DNA of 64,000 nucleotides, taken from contig OX442314.1 of the NCBI GenBank assembly GCA_949358305.1, positions 10,905,060-10,969,059 of the forward strand, written 5' to 3'. Each line of letters starts with the position of its first letter. The first letter of the stretch is position 1. A program made the translations under genes and the position numbers. Of this stretch, positions 1 to 10,416 are shown piece by piece. The notes below the pieces were generated by a model, which saw only the letters and a list, made by a program, of their open reading frames with translations, ran no database searches and was not told the origin of the DNA. Source of the stretch: Strigamia acuminata. Taxonomy: Eukaryota; Arthropoda; Chilopoda; Geophilomorpha; Linotaeniidae.

Positions 1-2913
1 ACTCCGGAATCAGAATTCGATCACCTCGCAACAACACACCATCTTCCGTACTCGTTATCTCATCTCTCATCGTCGTAAACGGTCTCAAACGTTCATCTTT
101 CCACACTTCCTCCTCTCCCACTCCATACAAAGCTTTCCTCAACAGCTGTAGAGTCCCATCTGCCACAGTCTCTCGAATCACTTCCTCTCTCGTCATCGTC
201 ACCGGCAAACGCGTTTCCGCCACAAAATTCACATAACGTTCCACTACTCTCTCTGTCGAACCACCCTGTGCTCCCGGATGCCGTGATAAATAATCACTCG
301 GGTTCGTGGCTCCTGCTGTATGTCGGACCTCGAATTCGTATTGTTGTATGCGGAGACACAGACGTTCGATCCTCGCCGATGGTCTTGCTCTACGGTTGCT
401 AAAGATGCTAACCAACGGCTTATGATCAGTAAAAATCACAAACACCGTACCATATAAATACAAATAGAAATGTTCCACCGACCAAACAACCGCAAGCGTT
501 TCTTTCTCTATTTGTGAATATCGTGTTTCCACTTCCGTTAATGCTCTACTAGCGTACGCAACGACTCGCGGCTCTCCTTCTCCCTCTCGCAGCTGCGCCA
601 AAATCGCGCCTAACTCATACGGACCAGCATCGACCGTCAGATGTAACTTTGCCGTCGCATCGTAGTAAGCCAAAATCTCCTTATTGCTCAATTCCCGTTT
701 CACATAATCCCATGCAGTCTGATGGTCTGATCCCCACGCGAACACGGCACTCTTCTTCGTCAAGTCCCTCAACACCTTCGTTTTGTCCGCCATGTTACGC
801 ACAAATCGCGCGCAATAAACAATCATCCCGAGCAAACTTTTAACCTCCGCCGCATTCTTTGGTGTTTCCATCTTAACCACCGCTTCCACTTTCTTTGGAT
901 CCACAGCAATGCCTCGCTCCGAAAACACATGTCCGAAAAATGTTAACTCCTTCTTTCCAAACTCACACTTCTGCTTGTTTAGAGTGAGCTTCTTCTCTTT
1001 CAGTTTTCGCAACACTCCGTGCAACGCCACCCCATGGTCGCTATCTTTCTTTCCAACCACGAAAATGTCATCCATAATATTTATGGTGTTATCCACCTCT
1101 TCAATCACCTTTTCCACGGAGTCTTGGAAAATCTCTGGCGCCGAATTCACACCGAAACCCAGCCGCTTAAAACGAAACAGACCCACATGGGTCGCAAAAA
1201 CCATGTATTGACGCGATACTTCATCTAATTCCAACTGGTGAAATCCATGGTTTAAATCCAACTTCGAGAACACCGTTGCTCCCTCGGCCATAGAAATAAG
1301 ATCCTCCAGACGCGGGGACGTGTGCCTAACCCTCTTGATCGCCCGGTTCACCTCTCTCGCGTCCATGCAAATCCGGATCGCGTCTGGATCCGGGTCCTTC
1401 GGTTTGTCAACAACGTGTATCGGTGAGATCCATGACGTGGGCCCCATCGACTCGTCCACCCGTTCGATGATATCCATATCCACTAGCCGCTTCAACTCCT
1501 TTTCCACCTTCCGTCGTAAATTGAATGGTAATGGCCTATACCTTTGAGCCACTGGCGGCACCGACTCGTCCACATGCAAATGAACTTGCCGACCAACCAA
1601 CTTCCCTACTCCACAAAACAATTCCGGGTATTGGTGCTCTATCTGCTCTGTCAAATTCCCTTGTTCGATGCTGTTAACCTCTCCGATCACTCCCAACCGA
1701 CGCGCTGTCCGATAACTTAATAAAGACTCACCCGGACGATCAACCACAAACAAATCCACCACCGCATCTTCACCTTCCTTAACCTCCAACTTCGTTCTCA
1801 TCCGACCCAATAAGGGCAATGGCTCCGTCACTCCATATGGCAGCAATCGAACATCACTCTTCCTCAACTCCGGTGCTGGTTTCAGTTGCTTGAAAAACTC
1901 TCTGCCTAAAATGTCTACTGATGTCCCCGAATCCACTACAAACGAAATTTTTACTTTCTGTTTTCCCATCAGCAACTCCACCCTCGGCATTCCTTTCTGC
2001 GAACCAACCCGGCCAATACTCCAAATCGGCATTTCATCCTCAAAACTGTCATCTCGGTAAGACGCCTTATCCACGATGTTAACCTTCTGCTTTACTTCCT
2101 CCTTGCTCTCCTGTTTGGATTTACAAAAACGTACAAAATGCCCAAGTTTCCCACATCCGTGACATTTGACGCTCTTCGCCGGACACACTTGTCCTTCCGC
2201 ATGCGGCCAACTCCGTCCGCAGTTGAAACATTTCCTAAATTGTCCGCCTCCTCTCGATAAACCTGCACCACCTCCTCTATCCATTCCTCGTCTAGAACCA
2301 CCAAACCGTACCAAATTAACATCCAATTCCTCCGAACCACTCACGACCTCCATTTGTTTTGCCTGCCACTCGGAGACTTCATATCCACGCCCCGTATCCA
2401 ATAAGTCCTTCAATTTCCACGTTGTTTCTCGCAAACCCCGTCGACTTAAATGACCCATCGACGTACCCATGATGATCTGGGACTTTATTTCCCTATTCTC
2501 ATCTGCAAAATCACAACCAACAGTTAGATGTTTCAAACGAGTGTGAAATTCGTCTATCGACTCTCCCGCCCTCTGGCGGCTAATCCTGAAATTATACGAA
2601 CAAAATTCGACATTTTTCCTCGGCGTAAAATACGTCGCCAGTGCGTCCTTGACCGTCTCGTATTTGCTGTCCACCAACGTGAACGTTTCGTAAATCGCAT
2701 AGACGTCTTCACCCGCATGATGTAGCAACATCGCCGCCTTCCTCGCGTCATCCGTAATTCCGTAATTCCGTAATTCCAACGCCCGACCCACCTGGTCCAT
2801 CTCTGGCTCTGCGTGGCTGTCTCTCCATGCACATCAAAACTCGGCACACCTAATGTTTGTACGAAACTAGCCGATCCCGACGCCACGCCCACCACTGGCT
2901 TCGCCTCCGCCAT
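1..2913 (-). pseudogene. Ty3/gypsy gag-pol, frameshifted in gag
   Basis: The reading starts at the ATG at 2913 (MAEAKPVVGVASG) after the leader. Gag is followed by two CCHC-type knuckles (about 2110-2240, CFNCGR... and CHGCGKLGHFVRFC), an aspartic protease (VVDSGTS, about 1930), reverse transcriptase with an IMDD box at 1061-1080, and RNase H (about 600-650). The frame is then open to base 1. The N-terminal gag frame and the long downstream frame do not match: they are offset by one base near 2760-2800, at a threefold AATTACGG duplication. An IMDD box in place of the common (Y/F/V)xDD is unusual but fits the xSDD-type boxes of this branch. I infer a dead copy; an assembly error in the short repeat is the alternative. 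Confidence 0.8.
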
Positions 2914-3014
2914 CTTGGAAAAAAAAATCACACGCTTACGGAAAAGTTCACATAAAATTCGCACCTCACACGCTTTAATCGTCCGTTAAACGTTCTCCGC
3001 ACAATATCCCGCTC

Positions 3015-3021
3015 GTCGCCA
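3015..3021 (-). other. Primer-binding site, Ty3/gypsy
   Basis: On the minus strand TGGCGAC follows the LTR end by one base and is followed by GAGCGGG. TGGCGAC complements a tRNA 3' end of the GTCGCCA type (serine tRNAs in many animals), which is the usual primer of Mag-like elements. The tRNA assignment is from general knowledge. Confidence 0.6.
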
Positions 3022-3022
3022 A

Positions 3023-3201
3023 TGTAATGTCGTAGCTCTGGAACAATGTCAATAAAGTACACGAACACCGTCATTCATACTCGATTCCTAAAGTGACTCT
3101 TTAATCAAGCTTCATCACCTTTATAGCCTCGGTCACCCTCATTACACAAACACGCCCTCTCGTGGCGACATTCACAAACAACCAAACATCACTATATCAC
3201 A
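3023..3201 (-). repeat. 5' LTR of the Ty3/gypsy element
   Basis: The 179-bp segment starts TG and ends CA on both strands and lies directly upstream of a primer-binding site. On the minus strand it has a TATA-like CTATAAAGG at about 3119-3127. Its outer end was placed where the Ty1/copia reading frame stops making sense (3201/3202). The partner LTR is outside the window, so the ends are inferred from structure only. Confidence 0.7.
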
Positions 3202-6200
3202 TCACCTTAATGATGTAATTTGATTGGTCTAGACTAATCGTCCCTCGTTTCCAGTCTCGCGTAAATTTAATTCCGAGGCAGTAATGGGCCTGTCCAAAGT
3301 CCTTCATTTCAAATTTCAAACACAAACTGGCTTTGATTCGATTTTTGAGCGCCGTCACACTCGAGAAAATGAGTAAGTCGTCAACGTAGACTGCAACAAT
3401 GACAATCCCTTTTTCTTCACGCACAATGTAAACACAACTGTCGAAATCACAGCGAACCAAACCGATGTCCAACAAGCCCCGGTCGAGGAGCTCGTACCAG
3501 GCACGCCCGGCCTGTTTCAGTCCATATATTGCCTTTTTCAAGCGACAGTATTTTATTTTTCCAGGCTGTTTGTCAAGTCCCTCCGGTTGTTGCATGTAGA
3601 TTTCTTCCTTTAATTCGCCGTGAAGAAAAGCCGTCACTGCATCCATTTGGTCTATTTCCCACGCGTTTGCGGCTGCCATCGCCAAAAGCAACCGCAAAGT
3701 TGTATATTTGACCACTGGTGAGAACGTTTCATCATAGTCTATACCGTTGATCTGGGAGCAGCCACGTGCTACTAAGCGGGCTTTGTACCGCTCCACAGTT
3801 TCATCTGCCGTTCGTTTGATTCTAAAGACCCAGCGACAGGAAATCGGTTTTCGTCCTGGTGGCAGGTCAGCAAGTTCCCACGTCTTGCATTTGTCCATCG
3901 AGTCCAGTTCCTCCTTTACCGCCTGTTTCCACTCTTCTGAGTCGGGGCGTTGCATAGCTTCGCTGTATGAATCTGGATCGTCCCCGGCCTGCTCCATCGC
4001 TGTGTAGAGCGCATAATGTTCCGCCAGGCGCCTCGGAGGTCCGCAGTTTCGTGGTGGGTTGCGTCGCAACTGCTGTGGTGCAGGCTCGTCTGCTACAGCA
4101 CCGTCGTCCTCGTCCTCGGATTCAAAAACTTCATTTGCGCCAGTTACATCAATTTCATCATTTTCGATCGCATCCACTGCTTGTGTATTGTTGCAGTGTT
4201 GATCGGGGGCAGCGAGTTCAATTGTTTCCTCGCCGTCGTGCGCAGTATTGTCATTTCCGCTTACAGGCGCCAAAATTTTGCTATCATGTCTAATCGTTTC
4301 TGCAAAAACATAGAAAGAGTCATTCATTTGGTCAGAGTTCGTATTATTCCCGGTGCTTGTGCTTTCATCAAACACAACGTCACGTGATATCGTTATTTTC
4401 TGAGTGGTGGTATTAATCAGTCGGTACCCCTTTGTTGTCTCGCAATATCCCATTAAAGTCAATTTTTCACTTTTCACGCCCCATTTCCGGCGTTTTTCTT
4501 TTGGAATGTGAGAATGCGCAACACATCCGAAGGTGCGCAAAAAACCAATGTTGGGTATTTCACCACTCCAAACTTCCTCTGGAGTCATGTCTCGAACTGC
4601 TGCTGTTGGCGACCGATTTTTTAAATACGTTGCTGTTACGATGGCTTCTCCCCAGTACTGGTTGCCTAGCGACGCGTCCCTCAGCATTGATCTCGCCTTT
4701 TCCACCAGCGTCCTGTTCGTTCTTTCCGAGACGCCATTTTGTTCCGGCGTGTATGGCACCGTCAATTCGTGCACAATTCCATTTTGTGCCATATAATCTT
4801 TAAATTCGTTTCCGACGTATTCCTTGCCATTATTGGTTCGAAAACGCTTGATGTTTTGCCCTGAATTCTTTAAATTTTCCAAAAACTTCATTTTTGTGTT
4901 TCAACAAATAAACAAATGTCTTTCTCGAGTGATCATCAATAAACGTTAAGAAATATCTCGCACCGCCCATTGTTGCATTCGTCATTGGTCCGCACACGTC
5001 AGAGTGCACAAGGTCCAATTTTTCATCCGATCAAGTAGTTTTATTTTTCGGAAAAGGCATTCGATGTTGTTTACCTTTCAAACAGGCCTCACAAATTTTG
5101 ATCGAATCCGGTTCTTTATTTGAGACATTAAAACCGTTGACCATGTTGCGCAAAGTTTTCATTCCACCATCACTCAGGTGTCCGAGTCGTCGGTGCCAAA
5201 GTTCATTGTCCACGTCGCGAGAAGAGGTTGCACATTCCAAGTTTCGTCCGCTCTTGCCCGCCGCAACAATGTCCAATCGATACAACTCGTCATGGTCACA
5301 CGAGGTGGCCAGCATTAAATCACCATTCTTTCTTATCTCGCATCGTCCTCTACGAAATCGAATGTCCGCGCCATTTTTTTCAAGTTGTCGAATTGACAAT
5401 AAATTTTCATCCAATCCAGGCACAAAATACACTTCTCTGAATTCCACCATTTCTGGTTTTCCATTTAACAATACAGTCAATTTAACAGTCCCTGTGTGTT
5501 CTCCGTAGAGTATTCCACCATTTGCAGTGTTAACCACAATTTTAGGCACGTTTTTTAAATTTCCAAACTGCTCACGTTGCGACGACATGTGTCGTGACGC
5601 TCCAGAGTCCATGATCCAGTCTGTACGTGATGATCTCGTTACCATCGCCGATACTGAGACGACCGTTGCAATATACGACTTGTTGGCAGGTTTTTCCGCA
5701 TTTTTTTCCGCACTTTTCTCCGAATTTTTCGATATTTTTACACGACAGTCCGCTCGTTTGTGCCCAAGCTTGTGACACCTATGGCACTTGATTTGATAAG
5801 AGTTATCGTTTCCTTCCCGGCGCTTAAAACGTTCGTTTCCAACGCTAGAACTGAGAGCTGCACTAGTCACGTCTTTTTCACGTTTTTGCGCTTCTTGCAG
5901 CAACCTCACCTTCACATATTCGGCCGTAATATCCGAGCCGCAGTTTTCAATCGCCATTATCATTGGCTTGAAGTCGTCTGGAAGTGTGGCTAACAGCATT
6001 GCTGCCATCATTTTGTCATCAACTTTATAGTCCATATCGTTTAGCTGTTGGCCAATTGTGACCTTTTTGCCAATATATTCCGACATGTCCTTGCAGTCGC
6101 CATATTTCACGTTTATTAAGTCCGTTAGGAGCGATACCTGGCTTCCCAAACTCTTGTCTTGGTAGAGCTTTACCAGATTGTCCCACGCTCCTTTTGCCGT

Positions 6201-6437
6201 TGTGAAACGTCTCACTTCTTGGTAGATGTGTTCTCGTACGCCCAGCGCGATGGTTGCCAATGCAAGGCGACTTTTATTTTCATCATCCTTGGTTTCAGTC
6301 ACATACTCCCACAGCCCTTCTCTCACTAGCTGCATCTCCATTGCAAACTTCCAGTTGTTGAAGTTTGAAATTCCCTCCAACTTTTTGATTTGATTCAGAT
6401 GCGTTGAGTGGTGCCCATTGTTAGTCGATTCCGCCAT
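3202..6437 (-). pseudogene. Ty1/copia gag-pol, one nonsense codon, one frameshift, 3' truncated
   Basis: The likely start is the ATG at 6437 (MAESTNNG), not the upstream in-frame ATG at 6506. Visible parts are gag with a CCHC knuckle (CHRCHKLGHKRADC, about 5750-5790), protease (IMDSGASRHM, about 5585-5620), the pre-integrase HHCC region (WHRRLGHL...CEACLKGKQH, about 5060-5200), integrase (DLVHSDVCGPM from 5018; NGVSERTNRTL about 4720), and reverse transcriptase (YVDDLLIF, 3366-3387). A TGA at 5031-5033 interrupts the reading and is compatible with a CGA to TGA change. A one-base frameshift lies near 4890 in an A-rich run. The end is cut by the Ty3/gypsy LTR. Confidence 0.88.
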
Positions 6438-6578
6438 TTTTAGTCCACAAAAAATGATTACCGCGTGGCAAACACGAATATTTCCGCAATTAATTTGATT
6501 GTTCAAATTCTGAATTTCCTCAGATCAAACCTGGCTACAAAGTTCGAAACAGATGATTTTGCACAGTTTACAGCATCC

Positions 6579-6592
6579 CTGGACCCATAACC
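6579..6592 (-). other. Primer-binding site of the copia type (initiator tRNA-Met half)
   Basis: On the minus strand GGTTATGGGTCCAG follows the LTR end. It complements the anticodon-arm half of initiator methionine tRNA (CTGGACCCATAACC), the unusual internal-tRNA primer known from Drosophila copia and its relatives. This supports both the element class and the position of the LTR edge. Confidence 0.75.
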
Positions 6593-6756
6593 TGATGAGA
6601 TTCTTTGAGATTGTGTAGGAGCGAAAGGATTGAGTGGCTACGCGTGGTGATGGTCAAAACGGAAGTGCCCGTGTACAATTTTATTTGCATAAACTACCGT
6701 AGGCGCCAGGTGGCGCTACAAAACATGTGGTGACACAGAATATCTCAATAATAACA
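6593..6756 (-). repeat. 5' LTR of the Ty1/copia element
   Basis: The segment begins TGATGAGATT and ends AATAATAACA on the plus strand, directly beyond the primer-binding site. The inner edge is firm because the primer-binding site abuts it. The outer edge is less sure because the last six bases also belong to the 26-bp tandem repeat that starts at 6751. No second LTR is present for comparison. Confidence 0.55.
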
Positions 6757-6781
6757 CCATGGGGATATATTCGAATATAAC

Positions 6782-7191
6782 GAAGTCGGGTCATTTCCTC
6801 GAATCCCGTTTCATCGAATGGCAGTTTTTTTCGATGAAACGTACCATTTTGTCAAAAATTTCGATGAAACGGTACAGTAAAAAAAATCCAAAAACCAAAA
6901 ACCTAACCTAACCTGACCTGACCTAACGGGACCTAACCTGACCTGACCTGACCTGACCTAACCTGACCTAACCTAACCTGATCTAACCTAACACAACCTA
7001 ACACAACCTAACACAACCTAACCTAGCCACATAGCCACGCAAATAACATCCCCGATGATGGCCGAAAATTCGATGAAACGTACCGAGTGGAATTTAGAAT
7101 TCGATGAAACGACCCCCGTTTTCGCACATTTCAAAAAACGCAAAAAAAGAGAATTCGATGAAACGGGATTCGAGGAAATGACCCGACCCGG
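6782..7191. mobile_element. Inverted-repeat (MITE-like) element with a telomere-like core
   Basis: The ends are 35-bp perfect inverted repeats at 6785-6819 and 7153-7187 (core TCGGGTCATTTCCTCGAATC). They are flanked by an 8-bp direct repeat, AATATAAC, at 6774-6781 and 7192-7199. The motif TTCGATGAAAC recurs about six times inside both ends. The centre (6900-7024) is a degenerate CCTAA/CCTGA array. There is no coding capacity. An 8-bp target duplication fits hAT-type mobilisation, but the termini are not the usual hAT ones, so the superfamily is open. Confidence 0.7.
6900..7024. repeat. Degenerate (CCTAA)n array, arthropod-telomere type
   Basis: About 125 bp consists of CCTAA units with CCTGA and CCTAACACAA variants. 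TTAGG (reverse CCTAA) is the ancestral arthropod telomere repeat. Here the array is internal, short, decayed, and bounded on both sides by the same inverted-repeat element, so it is not a chromosome end. Confidence 0.75.
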
Positions 7192-7339
7192 AATATAACA
7201 CCATGGGGATATATTCGAATATAGCACCATGGTGCTGTATTCGAAGTGGTGTTGTATTCAAATTTTTCAACAATGCTTCACAACTTACAGTTTTCAAAGA
7301 AACTCGAATTCAACACCATGGTGTTATTTTCGGGTGAAG

Positions 7340-7814
7340 ACGGTAGGCGGGAGTAGTGCATCTGACCACTGCTTTTCTATATATTTGAAACTACTTGTAG
7401 CTGTGCCCGGCCACGCGTTGCTGTGACTACGAAATAAATCCCATGGCATTAAATCTCGTGGAAATAAATCCCGTGGAATCGTGTATTGCATTTATGCCCA
7501 ATAGATGGCGCTGTTATTACAAAAAAAAGCATGTTTTTATCTGTCACAAGTGTGATATCCACATAAAGGTTGCCTCGGCTTTGTGTATCAACGAGTCACT
7601 GTTTTGTTAATTTGCTGGAATTAAGAACCATGGGACATGCCTCTCATCAAATTTTATGTTTATTGTCCACACATTAGTAAATGTGTTTCACTTACAATTT
7701 AAAAAATTAATGCTAATTATTTCACAAACTTTTAGCTTTAGAAACGAGAAGCAAACTGGTAAATTTAGTTGAAGCTTAGTTGAAACACAGTTTGAACCAC
7801 ACAAATATGTATGT
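7340..7814. repeat. F-family intergenic spacer, leftmost copy
   Basis: This stretch matches the spacer at 33290-33920 in several blocks: GTAGTGCATCTG..., a run of AAATAAATCCCRTGG words, and a stretch around ATGCCCAATAGATGGCGCTG to TTGCCTCGGCTTTGTG. Its end (from about 7625) also matches the spacers at 20370-20575 and 36720-36860. In F5 the GTAGTGCATCTG block lies upstream of the start of the gene. Here no gene copy follows on the left, so this is probably the upstream region of a lost seventh copy. Confidence 0.65.
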
Positions 7815-8690
7815 TTAATCCAGATAAGTATCCATGATATCTGTCATTTCTTCTCCACTATAATCACTCGACGTCAACATCGTCTGGAGCAGATCTGGCA
7901 CAACACAGTCTAGCATCAAACAACAGAACGGGAAGCACCTGATGCAATAAATCACAACGTGAGAGCTAATAAAAGAAAAATTCATAAACTTTTCCATTAT
8001 CGACTTATCACGACACGTGAAATAGTCGGCACACACTCTGTGAGCGAGACAACAGCAAAATTCATTAAAAACAACCATTTTATTGTCCAGTGAAATATCC
8101 CTTCGAGTTATACGTTCTAAAAAAATCTCCATCCAGCTTGCCAGCTTCGCACGTATCGATAATTTCAGACATTTTGAAAAAACTGATCGAAGCCGTCCGT
8201 ATTTTGTCACGTGCACTCACGTCGTTGAACAACGCAATCTTCTCGAAGTCCTGCTGGAAATAAAACGCCAACGTCGACAAACTTTCTTTCAAGTCCGACA
8301 CAACCACGTCACTCATTCCCTCGGATGCAGTTTCGGGAAGCCATTTTCGAAATCTGTCGATAAACTCGGATTCCCTCGACGGAGCGGTCAAGTGATCAAT
8401 GAGAATCGATTTCTTAACTTTGCTCATTTCACTCGCATTCGAAAAAGAAAAACTCAAATATCTCTCGAGTTTCGCCCACTTATTCTCATCGGCTTCGACG
8501 TCGAGCAACTTGCGACCGATGTGGTACGCAAAGTACGAACAATGCATTTTAAAAGTCGACATTTCTTCCGTCGTCGTTATGTATTCCTTCGCAATCAACT
8601 CCATAAAATCCCAGTGGAAACATTTGGACAAAATCCTTTTTCTGTTTTCTATCCCCGCAAAGTTGAGCAATAAATGGAGGTTATCATACA
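7815..8690 (-). pseudogene. F1: 3' fragment of the F-family gene, frameshifted
   Basis: The reading covers roughly the C-terminal 290 residues of the family and is closest to F6 (TTEEMSTFKMHCSYFAYHIG; FNEFCCCLAHRVCADYF). A one-base insertion in an A-run near 8120 shifts the frame between ...AGKLDGDF and the FCCCLA region. About eleven codons present in F6 (around IPQILAKDLNG) are missing. The 5' end stops at an 82-bp inverted-repeat element, beyond which no family sequence resumes. The stop at 7815-7817 is the family stop (TYLD-stop). Confidence 0.85.
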
Positions 8691-8772
8691 TACCGTACTG
8701 CATCGAATAAACGCCGGGGCGTTTATTAATTTTTCCAATCAAGTCCCGGCGTTAATTCGAGGCAGTACGGTA
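8691..8772. mobile_element. 82-bp inverted-repeat mini-element
   Basis: The ends are 28-bp near-perfect inverted repeats starting TACCGTACTGCMTCGAAT and leaving only a short loop, so the whole element can fold into one hairpin. It interrupts the F1 reading. The first bases (TACCGTA) and the internal TCGAATAA / CGCC words resemble the 222-bp element at 40369-40590. There is no coding content. Confidence 0.6.
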
Positions 8773-9556
8773 TTACATACAACTCGCAAATCCTCCTGGC
8801 ATTTACCAAACTTGCTGAGCATTGAAATAAATAAATATACGGTACTTTTCAAGCACTTCTACTTCCACATTGCCGTCAATCTGAACAGCGATATAATATT
8901 TGACATTATTTTAAATTTTATCAATTTTTATCAATTTATTACAAGCAGAATGCAAAGAAATAATAGTAATGAATATGATCAATTTGTCTGATCTGTGTGC
9001 GATGCGCACTCCTCCCTAAATGGTCAGGAAGATCTTTAACGTTGGCGTGACCGGATTTTGAGATCAATTTTTATGGTTTGAAAAGTGTTTAAAATTTGAA
9101 TTTTATTCATTAACTGTTTTATTCATTTTAATTCAAGATTTATTTTCAATGCAATGTTATCATTTTACTTTTTTCAATTATTATTTGTAGTTTAATAATT
9201 AGGCAATAACACTCAACAATTGAGGTTTTTTTCTTTTATTTTAGAGGTTACAATATAAAAAAAAATGTTTTTGAAAAATTTAAAATTTACTTCTTGGACA
9301 AAAAAAAGGCTGGTGGCTGTGGATTGAAAAAATGGCCGTTTCACCAGGTTTGAGATTTCTGTTGAAAAAAGAAGTACTGGTAAATAATTCAGATAAATAT
9401 TAAAAATTAATTAATATAACCTTGGTCGATGAAGATGGTGATATTCAGTTCGTCGATCGAGTCCATTCTATTGCAAAATTTATCTATTTGACTGTACTAC
9501 ATTTCTAGTTGAAGCTAAGTTGAAGCACCATTTGAAACTCCACAAAATAAATTTGT
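8773..9556. other. Spacer without a recognisable gene
   Basis: AT-rich sequence. The last part (9500-9556, AGTTGAAGC...GAAAC) matches the region just downstream of the stop codons of the other F copies. Nothing else was recognised. Confidence 0.5.
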
Positions 9557-9610
9557 TTAATCCAAATAAGTTTCCATTATATCTGCTATTTCTTCTTGAC
9601 TATAACCGGT

Positions 9611-10109
9611 TGTAGATTCCAATCGCTTTTAGTTGGTCTTTCTAAAGTCTCTGGCTTCTTTGTAACTTAAGTGTATGTTTTTGAAATAAATCTGCAGCTT
9701 GCTTCCACCATGAATTTTGTACACTCACTGGGGTTAAACTTTATTGTCTTCAAAAAGATATATACAAAAACGCTCCTATTGGAGCACCACTAATCCGATA
9801 ATTGACTTCAGCTGCATTCCTAGAAGGAGAGCTGAAGCCAGGTCATGTGACAATAATCTAACCCTCTTTAAATAAAAGGTTAATGACACTAAATGTGAAA
9901 GATAAACATGTTAAAATTGAATAAAAAATACACAAACACCAATGCAAAGTTATCAAGTTAAGAAATATAAAATAAAATAAATGACACTGAAACATTACAT
10001 CAATTGAAATAAAAAATACACAAATATTAAATGTGGGATAAAAATACAAAATAACAAATAAATTCAACACATTAAAGGGAATGTGAACAGTAAAACGCCA
10101 GTTTTCACA
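9611..10109 (-). repeat. 3' LTR of the BEL/Pao element
   Basis: Starts TGTAGATTCC and ends GTTTTCACA on the plus strand, matching 15421-15919 base for base except at one position. Apparent short reading frames inside the LTR occur in both copies and are not genes. Confidence 0.95.
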
Positions 10110-10416
10110 CTCCCCCCGCGCCGATCTCACTTTGAACTTCCAAATGGACCAAACGCTGAATCGGACGCCTCAACTTAGCCCCACCCGAAGTAACAAGCTC
10201 GCATGATCGGACTTTGCCATCTCTTCCAACGCGCACTTCAGTAATACGGCCCATCTTCCACTGGAGCCGGGGTCGGCCTTGTTCTTCAACCAACACGACG
10301 TCGCCTGCTTTCAATTCGAGGAGTCCCGACTTTCCAGACTGTGTTTTCAAATCTGTTAGGTATTCTTTTTGCCAACGACTCCAAAAAGAAAGCAGGGTTT
10401 TTGACGATGACGCCAT
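10105..10416 (-). pseudogene. BEL/Pao C-terminal DUF5641 domain, out of frame with gag-pol
   Basis: The frame reads TLLSFWSRWQKEYLTDL and then GDVVLVEEQGRPRLQWKMGR, the typical end of BEL/Pao polyproteins. It overlaps the main frame but is offset by one base, with the switch inside the run CAAAAACCCTG. The stop codon (TGA at 10105-10107) is supplied by the first bases of the 3' LTR. Because the LTRs are almost identical, the frameshift must be recent, a base-calling error, or a real frameshift signal. I favour a simple indel. Confidence 0.8.
10110..10122 (-). other. Polypurine tract, BEL/Pao
   Basis: On the minus strand GGCGCGGGGGGAG directly abuts the 3' LTR. A G-rich tract at this spot primes plus-strand synthesis in LTR elements. 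Confidence 0.65.

Larger units (their letters stand above)
1..3201 (-). mobile_element. Ty3/gypsy retrotransposon (Mag-like), 5' part, runs off the left edge
   Basis: Read on the minus strand it shows a 5' LTR, a primer-binding site, gag and pol in the normal order. Pol is still open at base 1, at the start of the integrase region, so integrase and the 3' LTR lie outside the window. The gag zinc knuckles and the reverse transcriptase core (FSKLDLNHGFHQLEL) point to the Mag / K02A2.6-like branch of Ty3/gypsy. The element sits inside the Ty1/copia copy to its right, whose reverse transcriptase reading is cut exactly at the LTR edge, so this insertion is the younger of the two. Confidence 0.85.
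3202..6756 (-). mobile_element. Ty1/copia retrotransposon, 5' two thirds, inactivated
   Basis: On the minus strand the order is LTR, primer-binding site, gag, protease, integrase, reverse transcriptase, as in Ty1/copia (integrase before reverse transcriptase). It lacks its 3' end because the Ty3/gypsy LTR begins at 3201 in the middle of the late reverse transcriptase (after LDQSNYIIK). It belongs to a different copia family from the copy at 24.8-32.9 kb: the gag proteins share only general features. Confidence 0.88.
6751..7250. repeat. 26-bp tandem repeat interrupted by an inverted-repeat element
   Basis: A unit of about 26 bp (ATAACACCATGGGGATATAT plus TCGAAT) starts at 6751, again at 7195, and continues in decayed form to about 7250 (ATAGCACCATGGTGCTGTAT). 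Removing the 6782-7191 element together with one 8-bp target copy puts the units next to each other. Each unit is nearly palindromic around CACCATGG. Confidence 0.6.

Noticed and set aside
6438-6506. Upstream ATG at 6506 as start of the copia gag
   Set aside because: The stretch between 6506 and 6437 does not resemble gag; MAESTNNG at 6437 fits the usual start.
6900-7024. CCTAA array as a true telomere or chromosome end
   Set aside because: Short, degenerate, bounded on both sides by one element's inverted repeats, with unique DNA beyond.
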